A stretch of 64,000 nt of DNA from JAQBRD01 sp041158765 (GCA_041158765.1 JBEBAU010000018.1:1-64000); one strand, 5' to 3'. Shown: positions 34,977-42,019, counted from the first letter of the stretch. The notes: generated by a model not told the origin, from the letters alone. A program made the numbers and translations.

Positions 34977-35606
34977 TCATCGCCATTCGGGCCGGAACAA
35001 AAATGTTCCAGTGAGTAGGATAAGAGATCCCTCGGGGGACCCGTCAGCATTCAGTCGGCTGTAATTCCATCGCCCATTCGCATTCGGCCCGTAATTTCGC
35101 CATAGCACTGCTTTTGCAGGCTTGCCAACATTATTCGTGATGGCGAGCTTGTTGATTGGGTATGGACTGTCGTGTCCTGCAGAGAGCGAAATGGTTATCG
35201 CCGCATCGAGTGCGGGAAGTGTGCACTCAACGATATTCGTATCGCCGAACGACAGCACCGAGCTTGGTGCGTTGTTCGGGTTTGCGTCAACCATGATTTT
35301 CGACGAGCGAAAATACTGGTTTTGGCTGTTATCGCCGGGGGAATTGTAAGTTCCCTGGAATGTGGTGCCGGCATTGGTGCCGTTATCCACAAGACCAACA
35401 CAGTTCCATGTGAACATGTCACTGCTACCTTCAACCGCATAGGCGGAATAGGGTTGGCAGTTTGATGCGGTCAATGTGACGAACACACGGCCAGCATTCA
35501 TACTGTCGGGTGTGATCCCGAGGATCGTAATTGTCTGCGCGGGGAGGGCGGACAGGGTAGCCATCACAAACAATGTGATATACAACCCATACTTTTTGGT
35601 TTTCAT
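34977..35606 (-). CDS. Secreted orphan protein
   Basis: This 209-residue protein has a signal peptide (KKYGLYITLFVMATLSALPAQT, cleavage near residue 24) and a beta-rich mature part. It is rich in Asn, Ser and Gly with two Cys (NCQPYSAYAVEG; FTWNCVGLVDNG) and a third near ECTLPALD. The sequence style (VEGSSDMFTWNCVG) recalls Ig-like/verrucomicrobial autotransporter-like surface repeats, but no family is certain. Codon use is GC-rich and unlike its neighbours. It has a TTGACA promoter about 140 nt upstream, a long leader and its own terminator. Confidence 0.65.
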   Translation of the reverse strand: MKTKKYGLYITLFVMATLSALPAQTITILGITPDSMNAGRVFVTLTASNCQPYSAYAVEGSSDMFTWNCVGLVDNGTNAGTTFQGTYNSPGDNSQNQYFRSSKIMVDANPNNAPSSVLSFGDTNIVECTLPALDAAITISLSAGHDSPYPINKLAITNNVGKPAKAVLWRNYGPNANGRWNYSRLNADGSPEGSLILLTGTFLFRPEWR

Positions 35607-35723
35607 TCGCGGTGTTTCTTTCGTGGTTGGGAGTTGAGGTTTGGAGACGCATTACGATCGACGTGAGGCTTAGTGTCGACGCGAGATTGTAAAGGAACAA
35701 GGGTTTGTGCTTGCTCAGGTAAT

Positions 35724-35752
35724 ATTGTCTCACTTTTAGTGAACATTGTCAA
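35724..35752 (-). promoter_or_regulatory. Predicted promoter of the secreted orphan 34977-35606
   Basis: On the minus strand, TTGACA (35747-35752), a 17-nt spacer, GACAAT (35724-35729). The leader to the ATG is about 110 nt. Confidence 0.5.
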
Positions 35753-35760
35753 TACAGTGA

Positions 35761-35881
35761 TAAAAAGAATATCCACAAGCTTTGAGAGGGCTTTCGCAGG
35801 ACATGAAGATGTCCGAGAATGAGCTAGAAAGTCAGCAGACTTTCATAGTGTACCTCGATAAGCTTGTGGATATTCTTTTTA
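35761..35881 (+). repeat. Structured CAGCAG-hairpin element, copy B
   Basis: A perfect 22-bp closing stem (35761-35782 with 35860-35881) starts TAAAAAGAAT and ends ATTCTTTTTA. Hairpin 1: TTTC 35792-35795, bulge GCA, GGACAT 35799-35804, loop GAAG, ATGTCC 35809-35814, GAGA. Hairpin 2: CTA, GAAAGT 35827-35832, loop CAGCAG 35833-35838, ACTTTC 35839-35844, bulged A 35845, TAG. The right arm contains the stop codon of typA (minus strand). It could act as a typA terminator, since each strand ends in a T run, but the inner hairpins are not needed for that. Confidence 0.8.
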
Positions 35882-37684
35882 GAGATCTTTTCGCTTTGCT
35901 TTTGCGCGGTCGTTGTCGGTGAGGAATTTCTTGCGGAGGCGGACATTCTTTGGAGTGATTTCAAGATATTCATCTTCACGCATGGTTTCGAGTCCTCGTT
36001 CGATATCGAGATCCCAGTGAGGAGTGAGCATGATGTGTTCGTCGTTTCCAGATGAGCGCATATTGCTCATTGCTTTTGCTTTACATGGATTCACGTCCAT
36101 ATCATCACCCTTCGATGTATCACCAACAACCATACCCTCATAGACATCAGTTGTAGGACCAATGAAGAGGCGACCACGTTCCTGTAGATTCCAAAGTGCG
36201 AAAGCAAGAGCCTTGCCGGTCATCATTGATGTCATAGAACCAGTGCCGTGCTTTTCGATTTCACCTGCATACGCACGGAATTCAAGGAAACGACTTGAAA
36301 GAATACCTTCACCCTTGGTATCAATAACGAAAGCACCTCGATATCCAAGAAGACCTCGAGTAGGAATTTCAAAAACCATTCGAACCTGATTCTCTTTTGT
36401 TTTCATATCCACCATCTGTGCTTTGCGCTTGCCGAGCTTTTCGATAATAACTCCTGAAGCTGTTTCAGGTGCATCAATAGTGAGCTCTTCGTATGGCTCG
36501 CTCTTAATCATTTTGCCATTAGCATCAGCAATGTCTTTCACAATAACTTGTGGCTGAGAAACCTGAAGTTCATATCCTTCACGGCGCATGTTTTCGAGAA
36601 GAACAGCAATGTGAAGCTCTCCACGGCCGAAGACTTTGTAATATTCACTTGATGAAAAATCTACTTTGAGACCGACGTTGATCTCGAGCTCTTTTTCGAG
36701 ACGTTCACGGATTTGGCGACCTGTTACGAATTTGCCTTCTTTGCCCGCAAAAGGAGAGTTGTTAACGAGGAAGTTGAGGGAAATAGTCGGTTCATCAATC
36801 TTAATTGTTGGCATTGCAACAGTCTCTTGATTGTCGGTGATAGTTTCACCAATGAAGATTTCAGGAAGACCTGCAACTACAGCAATGTCTCCTGCTGCGG
36901 CTTCTTTGACCTCAACACGCTGCTTACCGGTGAATGTAAACATCTTGGTGATTTTGCCTGCCATTGTTGAACCATCAACTCGCTTCACGAATACATTCTG
37001 ACCGTCTCGAAGCATTCCGTCGTACACACGACAAACCGCAAGTCGTCCAAGGAAGTTATCGTATCCAAGATTGAAAACCTGAGCTTTGAGAGGAAGTGAT
37101 GCTTGTTCTGGAGTGTTGGCTGGAGGAACGTGTGAAAGGATACAGTCGAGAAGAGGTTTGAGATCAGTTGCTTCATCAGACATCTTCATCTTTGCAACAC
37201 CTTGTCGGCCAATAGCGTATACGGTAGGGAAATCAATCTGGCTGTCATTGGCACCGAGCTCCATGAAGAGTTCGAGCACTGCATCGTGAGTACCATTCAC
37301 ATCTGCAGCTGGCTTGTCGATCTTGTTGATAACAACGATTGGCTTCATACCAAGCTCGAGAGATTTCTTGAGTACAAAACGTGTCTGTGGCATTGGGCCT
37401 TCCTGTGCATCAACAATGAGGAGCACGTTGTCAATTGATCGAAGCACACGTTCTACTTCTGAACCGAAGTCGGCGTGACCTGGAGTGTCAACGATGTTGA
37501 TCTTGGTGCCCTTATATTCAACCGAAGTATTCTTCGCATAAATAGTAATACCGCGCTCTTGTTCGAGGGCGTTGCTGTCCATTGAACCTTCATCGGTATG
37601 ACCACATTGAGTCATGATGGCATCGGTCAAGGTTGTCTTGCCGTGGTCCACGTGAGCGATGATTGCGATATTGCGAATTTCCAT
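35879..37684 (-). CDS. typA: Ribosome-associated GTPase TypA/BipA
   Basis: This 601-residue translational GTPase, related to EF-G, acts in ribosome assembly and stress. G1 is AHVDHGKTTL (about 10-19), G2/switch RGITIYAKNTSV, G3 DTPGHADFG, G4 NKIDKPAAD. A beta-barrel domain, two EF-G-like domains (RGELHIAVLLENMRREGYEL) and the BipA C-terminal domain (VVGDTSKGDDMDVNPCKAKAMSNMRSS) follow. It is full length. The stop codon is embedded in the outer stem of element B. Leader about 95 nt with a GAGCC-TGT-GGCTC hairpin. Confidence 0.96.
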   Translation of the reverse strand: MEIRNIAIIAHVDHGKTTLTDAIMTQCGHTDEGSMDSNALEQERGITIYAKNTSVEYKGTKINIVDTPGHADFGSEVERVLRSIDNVLLIVDAQEGPMPQTRFVLKKSLELGMKPIVVINKIDKPAADVNGTHDAVLELFMELGANDSQIDFPTVYAIGRQGVAKMKMSDEATDLKPLLDCILSHVPPANTPEQASLPLKAQVFNLGYDNFLGRLAVCRVYDGMLRDGQNVFVKRVDGSTMAGKITKMFTFTGKQRVEVKEAAAGDIAVVAGLPEIFIGETITDNQETVAMPTIKIDEPTISLNFLVNNSPFAGKEGKFVTGRQIRERLEKELEINVGLKVDFSSSEYYKVFGRGELHIAVLLENMRREGYELQVSQPQVIVKDIADANGKMIKSEPYEELTIDAPETASGVIIEKLGKRKAQMVDMKTKENQVRMVFEIPTRGLLGYRGAFVIDTKGEGILSSRFLEFRAYAGEIEKHGTGSMTSMMTGKALAFALWNLQERGRLFIGPTTDVYEGMVVGDTSKGDDMDVNPCKAKAMSNMRSSGNDEHIMLTPHWDLDIERGLETMREDEYLEITPKNVRLRKKFLTDNDRAKAKRKDL

Positions 37685-37787
37685 AATATGTAAGCGAAAA
37701 TTAATAAACGATTGATTGAAAATTGGTCGAAAGTTCTAGAGAAATTTGAGCCAAATGAAAACGAGCCACAGGCTCAGTTAGGCTCCT

Positions 37788-37817
37788 ATTAAAGCATAAA
37801 TTGAGTGGGGAAGTCAA
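37788..37817 (-). promoter_or_regulatory. Predicted typA promoter
   Basis: On the minus strand, TTGACT (37812-37817), an 18-nt spacer, TTTAAT (37788-37793). Confidence 0.5.
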
Positions 37818-37840
37818 CTAGTGTTCAAATAGCCTATTCC

Positions 37841-37868
37841 TTGCCTAAAAAGAAGTATTGTATATAAT
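37841..37868 (+). promoter_or_regulatory. Predicted promoter of short unit 37875-38032
   Basis: TTGCCT 37841-37846, a 16-nt spacer, consensus TATAAT 37863-37868. The ATG is 9 nt downstream. Confidence 0.7.
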
Positions 37869-37877
37869 AATCAACAC

Positions 37878-37991
37878 ATGAAAACAGCGCAGACAACCGC
37901 AAACAAGGCCTATCACTTTATTAAGGTCAATTTCCTTGCTTGGAATTCATATTCTAGGGTTGGTGTTTGCGATGTATCTCTCTCACGATAA
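37878..37991 (+). CDS. Possible 37-residue leaderless peptide
   Basis: ATG 37878 to TAA 37989-37991 encodes 37 residues starting MKTAQTTANKAYHFIKVNF. It lies 9 nt after a consensus -10 and ends 10 nt before a strong terminator, so the unit has just the size of this frame. The product is weakly amphipathic with one Cys and no recognised family. The alternative is a non-coding RNA of about 155 nt. It is divergent from typA. Confidence 0.35.
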   Translation: MKTAQTTANKAYHFIKVNFLAWNSYSRVGVCDVSLSR

Positions 37992-38001
37992 ATCTCTGAC
38001 A

Positions 38002-38032
38002 CAAGCCCTGGAATGACCCAGGGCTTGTTTGT
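38002..38032 (+). terminator. Intrinsic terminator
   Basis: Perfect 10-bp stem CAAGCCCTGG/CCAGGGCTTG followed by TTTGTTG. Confidence 0.75.
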
Positions 38033-38075
38033 TGCATGGCGCAACAAAAAGTCTGTTCTTTACACAATCAAAAAT

Positions 38076-38435
38076 ATGAACTCAATCACTACCATATCTC
38101 GTGCGGATATTCGCCGTTCGAAATCAAATAATGAACCGTTTGTTGGTGCAGAAAAACACGGCAGTGTCGGTTGGCTATCCACCACGCCAACTGAAGGCAC
38201 TGGAGAAGTGTGGCACGAACTTCGGTGTTGGAGGAAAGAGGGATATGAATTTGGTTGGATTTCGGTTGAGGAGTTTGTTGAGCGCAAAAACAAAATCAAA
38301 AATGCGAATAGAACGTTTTATGCTACGCATCCAAACGAACTTCGCGGAAAGATTGATTTGAAAAGGGGGAGAATTGGTGGATCACGTCGTGTTTCACAGT
38401 GGGATGTTTTTTTCTTTGCTTCGCCTGGGTGCTGA
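38076..38435 (+). CDS. Hypothetical basic protein
   Basis: This 119-residue protein is Arg/Lys-rich (ISRADIRRSKSNNEP; KIDLKRGRIGGSRRVS) with a Trp/Glu-rich centre (GEVWHELRCWRKEGYEFGWI) and a C-terminal QWDVFFFASPGC. No family is recognised; it may bind nucleic acid, judging only by charge. The frame is open to 38013 inside the preceding terminator, so ATG 38076 is preferred, with TACACA/ACAAT-like bases just upstream. It is closed by a strong bidirectional terminator. Confidence 0.55.
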   Translation: MNSITTISRADIRRSKSNNEPFVGAEKHGSVGWLSTTPTEGTGEVWHELRCWRKEGYEFGWISVEEFVERKNKIKNANRTFYATHPNELRGKIDLKRGRIGGSRRVSQWDVFFFASPGC

Positions 38436-38441
38436 TAAACC

Positions 38442-38476
38442 AAAAGGGTGTCACATATGACACCCTTTTTTATTTT
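38442..38476. terminator. Strong bidirectional terminator
   Basis: 12-bp stem AAAAGGGTGTCA/TGACACCCTTTT with a CATA loop, between two convergent genes. Confidence 0.9.
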
Positions 38477-38489
38477 TCTACTATGCGTG

Positions 38490-39074
38490 TTATTTTTGGA
38501 GATTTTTCAAATAATATGTCCAGCCTGGCTGCCATTTCCAAGGTTTTGTGACGGCATTTTCGAGAGGTTCTTTGTTGATGAGATGGTCGAGTGCGTATTG
38601 TGTTGCGCGATGACCAATAATCATAACTTTTGGGCAGTTATTGGTATGAGTGCCCTGTTCGTCATATTCGGCGAGTAGTTCTTTCAAAAAAGATTTCATG
38701 CGTGCAGTGGTTTGTGAATAGCTTTCACCTTTTGAAAATTGCTCGGTGAGATGATGGGCTTTTTCAATTTCAAATTCTTTCACAGGCTTACCTGTCCAAT
38801 CTGGCCCACAATCTATTTCATTCAAACGCTTGTCACGAATAACGGTAATATCGCCAGAACGAATACGCTCAGCAAAAGCAATATTCGCACTATTATATGA
38901 GCGCTTGAGATCTGAACAGAAGATTGCATCAAATTGACGATTGGCATATCGCACACCCATTTCTGCTGATTGTTTTTCACCAAGTGGAGAGAGCCCAACA
39001 TCATGCTGGCCAGAAAATAGTCCAGCTTCATTGTCGAATGTTGTTCCGTGGGCCTCAAACGTAATTTTGATCAT
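38490..39074 (-). CDS. Histidine-phosphatase-superfamily protein
   Basis: This 194-residue protein belongs to the branch-1 histidine phosphatases (phosphoglycerate-mutase-like): FSGQHDVGLSPLGEKQSAEMG, FDAIFCSDLKRSYNSANIAF, LNEIDCGPDWTGKP and a second His in MIIGHRATQYALDHLI. The first catalytic motif, normally RHGET, reads EAHGTT: His9 is kept but the Arg before it is Ala. Activity may be altered. ATG 39074 is 6 nt after a -10 TAGGAT (minus strand, 39081-39086) with a TGC extension, a leaderless arrangement. Confidence 0.85.
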   Translation of the reverse strand: MIKITFEAHGTTFDNEAGLFSGQHDVGLSPLGEKQSAEMGVRYANRQFDAIFCSDLKRSYNSANIAFAERIRSGDITVIRDKRLNEIDCGPDWTGKPVKEFEIEKAHHLTEQFSKGESYSQTTARMKSFLKELLAEYDEQGTHTNNCPKVMIIGHRATQYALDHLINKEPLENAVTKPWKWQPGWTYYLKNLQK

Positions 39075-39171
39075 ATAAGCATCCTAGCAGATTAATTGAC
39101 ACAACTCCAGCTCTGTGATTGAATCACGTAAACCCCATTGTCAAAAATTGTCCAAAACGAAAGAGAATACT

Positions 39172-39864
39172 GTGAACGCATTATTACACCGGCTTCTGTG
39201 TGAATCGGCGATAAAATACATTTTTCTGATTTCTGGTCCGTCCGGAAGTGGGAAAACAACCCTGTTTGATCTGTTGCTCGAAATCTATTCTGGTCAAATG
39301 ACGCGAGCGATTACATGCACGACACGTGCGCCACGTTTGAAAACCGGAACTGATCCACGAATTGCTCCGGTTATGGAAGTGGATGGCCAAGATTATTACT
39401 TCTACACGAGACGACGCTTCTTGGAAGAGGTGAAAAAAGGTTTTTTCATTGAACACGCTATGGTGCATGGAAAACACTACGGCATTCTGCGAAAAGAAAT
39501 CTTCACCCTCCTCGGGGAATCGAACCATGTGCTGTTGAACCTCGATGTTCAGGGTGCGAAGCGTGTTCGCACCAAGGTCGCAAAAACTGATCCAGTTATT
39601 GCTGCTCGTCTCGTGGACGTATTCCTTACGCCTCGGTCGCTCGCTGTGCTTGAAAAGCGGTTGAAAAATCGCAAAAGTGAAAGTCCTGCGCAGCGTCTGA
39701 AGCGACTTGAGTCGGTCGAGCGGGAAGTTGCCTGCTCGAAGGACTTCGCGCACTTGATTGAAAGTGGCACCCCACAGGAGGATCTTGAGATGATGGAAGC
39801 GATCATGATTACCGAAATCATGAACCGCGAACGCCGCCGGACACCTTTCGAATTGACGGATTAA
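39172..39864 (+). CDS. gmk: Guanylate kinase
   Basis: Gmk phosphorylates GMP to GDP. The P-loop ISGPSGSGKTTL is near residue 20. GMP-binding residues are in TRAITCTTRAPR, GQDYYFYTRRRFLEEVKKGFFIEHA and HGKHYGILR, and the lid is in FLTPRSLAVLEKRLKNRKSE. The frame is open from GTG 39115 with non-family sequence. GTG 39172 (230 residues) is nearer the family length and lies downstream of a predicted TTGACA (39096-39101). Codon use (CGC, CCG, GCC-rich) differs from the core genes. It has its own perfect terminator. Confidence 0.92.
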   Translation: MNALLHRLLCESAIKYIFLISGPSGSGKTTLFDLLLEIYSGQMTRAITCTTRAPRLKTGTDPRIAPVMEVDGQDYYFYTRRRFLEEVKKGFFIEHAMVHGKHYGILRKEIFTLLGESNHVLLNLDVQGAKRVRTKVAKTDPVIAARLVDVFLTPRSLAVLEKRLKNRKSESPAQRLKRLESVEREVACSKDFAHLIESGTPQEDLEMMEAIMITEIMNRERRRTPFELTD

Positions 39865-39872
39865 GCTGTTGT

Positions 39873-39906
39873 AAGCCGTTTTGCTCACGCAAAACGGCTT
39901 TTTTCT
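39873..39906 (+). terminator. Intrinsic terminator of gmk
   Basis: Perfect 12-bp stem AAGCCGTTTTGC/GCAAAACGGCTT, TCAC loop, T run. Confidence 0.9.
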
Positions 39907-39915
39907 ATGAGAATC

Positions 39916-39944
39916 TTGCAAAAGTGACGCCCGTCTGCTATAGT
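39916..39944 (+). promoter_or_regulatory. Predicted rpmE2 promoter
   Basis: TTGCAA 39916-39921, a 17-nt spacer, TGC-TATAGT with the -10 at 39939-39944. The ATG is 7 nt later, so the mRNA is leaderless. Confidence 0.75.
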
Positions 39945-39951
39945 TTCTCGC

Positions 39952-40221
39952 ATGAAAAAAGACATCCATCCAAAGGACTATCGCCAGGTAATCTTCGTTG
40001 ATAACTCAAACGGAGCGCAGTTTCTTATTTCTTCTACTATCAAGACAAAAGAAACCGCAAAGTGGACTGATGGTAAGGAGTACCCATCATATGGTCTCGA
40101 AATCACCAGCGCTTCACATCCATTCTATACGAATCAGGAGAAGTCACTCGATGCAGCTGGACGTGTTGAGAAGTTTAAGAGTCGACAATCAAAGTCTACT
40201 GCAGCAAAGAAGAAGGCGTAA
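39952..40221 (+). CDS. rpmE2: 50S ribosomal protein bL31, type B
   Basis: This 89-residue protein begins MKKDIHPKDYRQVIFVDNSNG, with EYPSYGLEITSASHPFYTN in the middle and a Lys-rich tail. It lacks the CxxC zinc motif, so it is the zinc-independent type B form. It bridges the two ribosomal subunits near the central protuberance. A leaderless start is predicted. Structured element C begins 5 nt after the stop codon. Confidence 0.96.
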   Translation: MKKDIHPKDYRQVIFVDNSNGAQFLISSTIKTKETAKWTDGKEYPSYGLEITSASHPFYTNQEKSLDAAGRVEKFKSRQSKSTAAKKKA

Positions 40222-40225
40222 CGTA

Positions 40226-40342
40226 GAAAAAGAATTAAGTGTTTCTTTTAGGAAACGCCGTCAAAATCTGCTGATTTTGCGGCTCGCTCTCGGATGTCAA
40301 ACATCCTGCGAGAGTCCTAAAAGAAACACTTAATTCTTTTTC
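40226..40342 (-). repeat. Structured CAGCAG-hairpin element, copy C (minus orientation)
   Basis: A perfect 28-bp closing stem (40226-40253 with 40315-40342) has outer ends GAAAAAGAATT. Read on the minus strand, hairpin 1 is CTCTC (40314-40310), bulge GCA, GGATGT, loop TTG, ACATCC, GAGAG (40291-40287). Hairpin 2 is GCCG, CAAAAT (40279-40274), loop CAGCAG (40273-40268), ATTTTG, bulged A (40261), CGGC. It lies between rpmE2 and prfA. Compared with copy B, paired bases change on both sides while pairing is kept. Confidence 0.8.
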
Positions 40343-40379
40343 ATATATACCTTATTCTTGATACAATAATCTAACGACT

Positions 40380-41381
40380 ATGGCACTTGATCTCGAAGCA
40401 TTACGAAAAAATCACAAGACAGCGTATCTCGCTGAAATGTACGACAAACTGGTCAAAGACGAGCAGGAGATTTTCACTATGATTGCTGATGCAGAAAAAA
40501 CTGGCGATGCAGGAATGAAAGAACTCGCACAACATGATCTCGTAAGTATTGCTGAACAAAAAAGGGGTACCGAAGCTCAGATTAATGCCATTCTCGAATC
40601 AGAACGTGAGGAGATAGAGAATCCAACTGAACTTATTCTCGAAATTCGCGCAGGAGCGGGAGGTGATGAAGCTGCACTTTTTGCAGAAGAACTCGCAAAC
40701 ATGTACAAACTCTATGCTGAATCTCAAGCATGGTCATTCCGTGTTATTGAAGAGTCTCGTTCATCTGTTGGTGGGTACAAAGAAGCTTCTTTTGAAATAA
40801 AAGGAAAGGGTGTATATGAAGCACTTCGATATGAGACTGGGGTGCATCGAGTTCAGCGAGTTCCTGAAACAGAAAAGATGGGTCGAGTGCATACTTCTAC
40901 GGTTACTGTTGCAATTTTGCCAATTCGTAAGAAGGTGAAATTTGAAATCAATCCAAGTGAAATTGAAATGGAATTTTCTCGTGCAGGAGGAAAGGGAGGA
41001 CAAAACGTGAACAAGGTTGAGACAGCGGTGCGTCTTGTGCACCGACCAACTGGTATTGATGTGCGAGCAACAGCAGAGCGTAGTCAAGCGAAGAACCGCG
41101 AGACAGCAATGAGTATCCTCATGGCCAAGCTCGAAGCACTCTACGAAGAACAAGAAGCGAAGAAATTCTCAGCGAACCGCAAGGGTCAGGTGGGTACCGG
41201 AGATCGATCAGAGAAAATTCGCACCTATAACTTCCCACAGGGTCGTGTTACCGACCATCGTATTAAGGTGTCTTGGTACAGCATGGACAATATTTTTGCC
41301 GGCAAGATTCAGCCAATTATAGACGCTATATATAAGTATAAGGAGACAGGTATTGCTGGAAATGAGGATGATGCTGAGTGA
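40380..41381 (+). CDS. prfA: Peptide chain release factor 1
   Basis: RF1 releases peptides at UAA/UAG. This 333-residue protein has GAGGDEAALFAEELANMY, GGYKEASFEIKGKGVYEALRYE, the catalytic GGQ in RAGGKGGQNVNKVETAVR, and GDRSEKIRTYNFPQGRVTDHRI. The stop-codon recognition tripeptide, usually PAT or PVT in RVPxTE, is PET here. The gene itself ends in TGA, a codon RF1 should not read, so RF2 is needed elsewhere in the genome. A -10 TACAAT (40362-40367) lies 12 nt upstream of the ATG, just after element C. Confidence 0.95.
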   Translation: MALDLEALRKNHKTAYLAEMYDKLVKDEQEIFTMIADAEKTGDAGMKELAQHDLVSIAEQKRGTEAQINAILESEREEIENPTELILEIRAGAGGDEAALFAEELANMYKLYAESQAWSFRVIEESRSSVGGYKEASFEIKGKGVYEALRYETGVHRVQRVPETEKMGRVHTSTVTVAILPIRKKVKFEINPSEIEMEFSRAGGKGGQNVNKVETAVRLVHRPTGIDVRATAERSQAKNRETAMSILMAKLEALYEEQEAKKFSANRKGQVGTGDRSEKIRTYNFPQGRVTDHRIKVSWYSMDNIFAGKIQPIIDAIYKYKETGIAGNEDDAE

Positions 41382-41409
41382 TTATAAGCAAAAATCTTAA
41401 TAAGTAAGT

Positions 41410-41437
41410 TTGTGCCATTTTTATTATCTGATATACT
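41410..41437 (+). promoter_or_regulatory. Possible promoter of tiny RNA 41444-41496
   Basis: TTGTGC 41410-41415, a 16-nt spacer, extended -10 TGATATACT ending at 41437. Confidence 0.45.
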
Positions 41438-41443
41438 GTTTAT

Positions 41444-41496
41444 ACAGTGGCCTTTGGGCTCCGAGATTCCCCGCTTCACGGCGGGGTTTCGTTTTG
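41444..41496 (+). ncRNA. Possible about 53-nt RNA ending in a terminator
   Basis: The predicted start of transcription is followed by only about 25 nt before the terminator stem CCCCGC/GCGGGG (41469-41486) and T run. It may be an independent tiny RNA, or simply the prfA terminator preceded by a chance promoter. It overlaps the 3' end of the MazF-like gene on the other strand. Confidence 0.3.
41468..41496 (+). terminator. Intrinsic terminator downstream of prfA
   Basis: CCCCGC-TTCACG-GCGGGG stem followed by TTTCGTTTT. Confidence 0.7.
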
Positions 41497-41901
41497 TATA
41501 ACACCAAGCAGTATGAAGGATAATTTCGCTACTACTCGATAAAATGTGAGTACTTTGAGTCTAGAAATTTTACGAAGGAGGCGCTTGCTGCTAATAGTTC
41601 TAATTTGCGACAAGATGAGTTGTGAGGTGTCACCGGTGCTTTGAGTTGAAATCCGATATTCACTATCAATAATCTTACTCGTGAAGGGGATTACCCACAG
41701 TATATCTTTGGTTACCTTTTTTAAGATAAGTACTGGCCGTTCAAAATTTTCATGTTTCCCGTCTTGTTCAGATCCTACGTTTACACCAAGTGCGCACCAC
41801 CAGATTTCGCGTTCATGAAAGAAATCCTCGAATTTTTCAAGATCAAGTTTTTTTATTCTCGTATTCCATGAGTCAAAATCTTTTATGTAGCTATTATTCA
41901 T
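41476..41901 (-). CDS. MazF/PemK-family toxin-like protein
   Basis: This 141-residue protein has the MazF/PemK SH3-like barrel pattern: REIWWCALGVNVGSEQDGKH, then NFERPVLILKK, ILWVIPFTSK and LILSQIRTISSKRLL. In the family these are sequence-specific endoribonucleases. The extended N-terminus (1-28) is unique. No partner antitoxin frame is found beside it, so it may be solitary, as is common in CPR, or act as a regulator. ATG 41901 lies 6 nt after a minus-strand -10 TACAGT (41908-41913), implying a leaderless mRNA. Confidence 0.8.
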   Translation of the reverse strand: MNNSYIKDFDSWNTRIKKLDLEKFEDFFHEREIWWCALGVNVGSEQDGKHENFERPVLILKKVTKDILWVIPFTSKIIDSEYRISTQSTGDTSQLILSQIRTISSKRLLRKISRLKVLTFYRVVAKLSFILLGVIQNETPP

Positions 41902-41947
41902 ATCTTTACTGTAACAAATAGATATGAAATCTTAATAAAAAATAAAA

Positions 41948-41976
41948 TTGACAAGATAGTGATATCTGTGTTAATT
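41948..41976 (+). promoter_or_regulatory. Predicted promoter of orphan 42020-42487
   Basis: TTGACA 41948-41953, a 17-nt spacer, TTAATT 41971-41976. It gives about 37 nt of leader. Confidence 0.55.
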
Positions 41977-42019
41977 TCATTGGGAACTGACGGCAAACCA
42001 ACAACCAAATTGAAAAACT

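Noticed and set aside
39184..39969. 261-codon minus-strand frame covering gmk
   Set aside because: It is the antisense shadow of gmk, which has all kinase motifs, and the frame also crosses the gmk terminator and the rpmE2 promoter.
40226..40342. Elements B and C as terminal inverted repeats of an insertion sequence
   Set aside because: The arms of different copies differ in sequence while keeping internal pairing, there is no transposase frame inside, and no target duplication is visible.
41371..41381. UGA read as glycine or tryptophan (alternative code)
   Set aside because: prfA, the orphan at 11329-11691 and other genes end naturally at TGA, and conserved Gly/Trp positions use normal codons.
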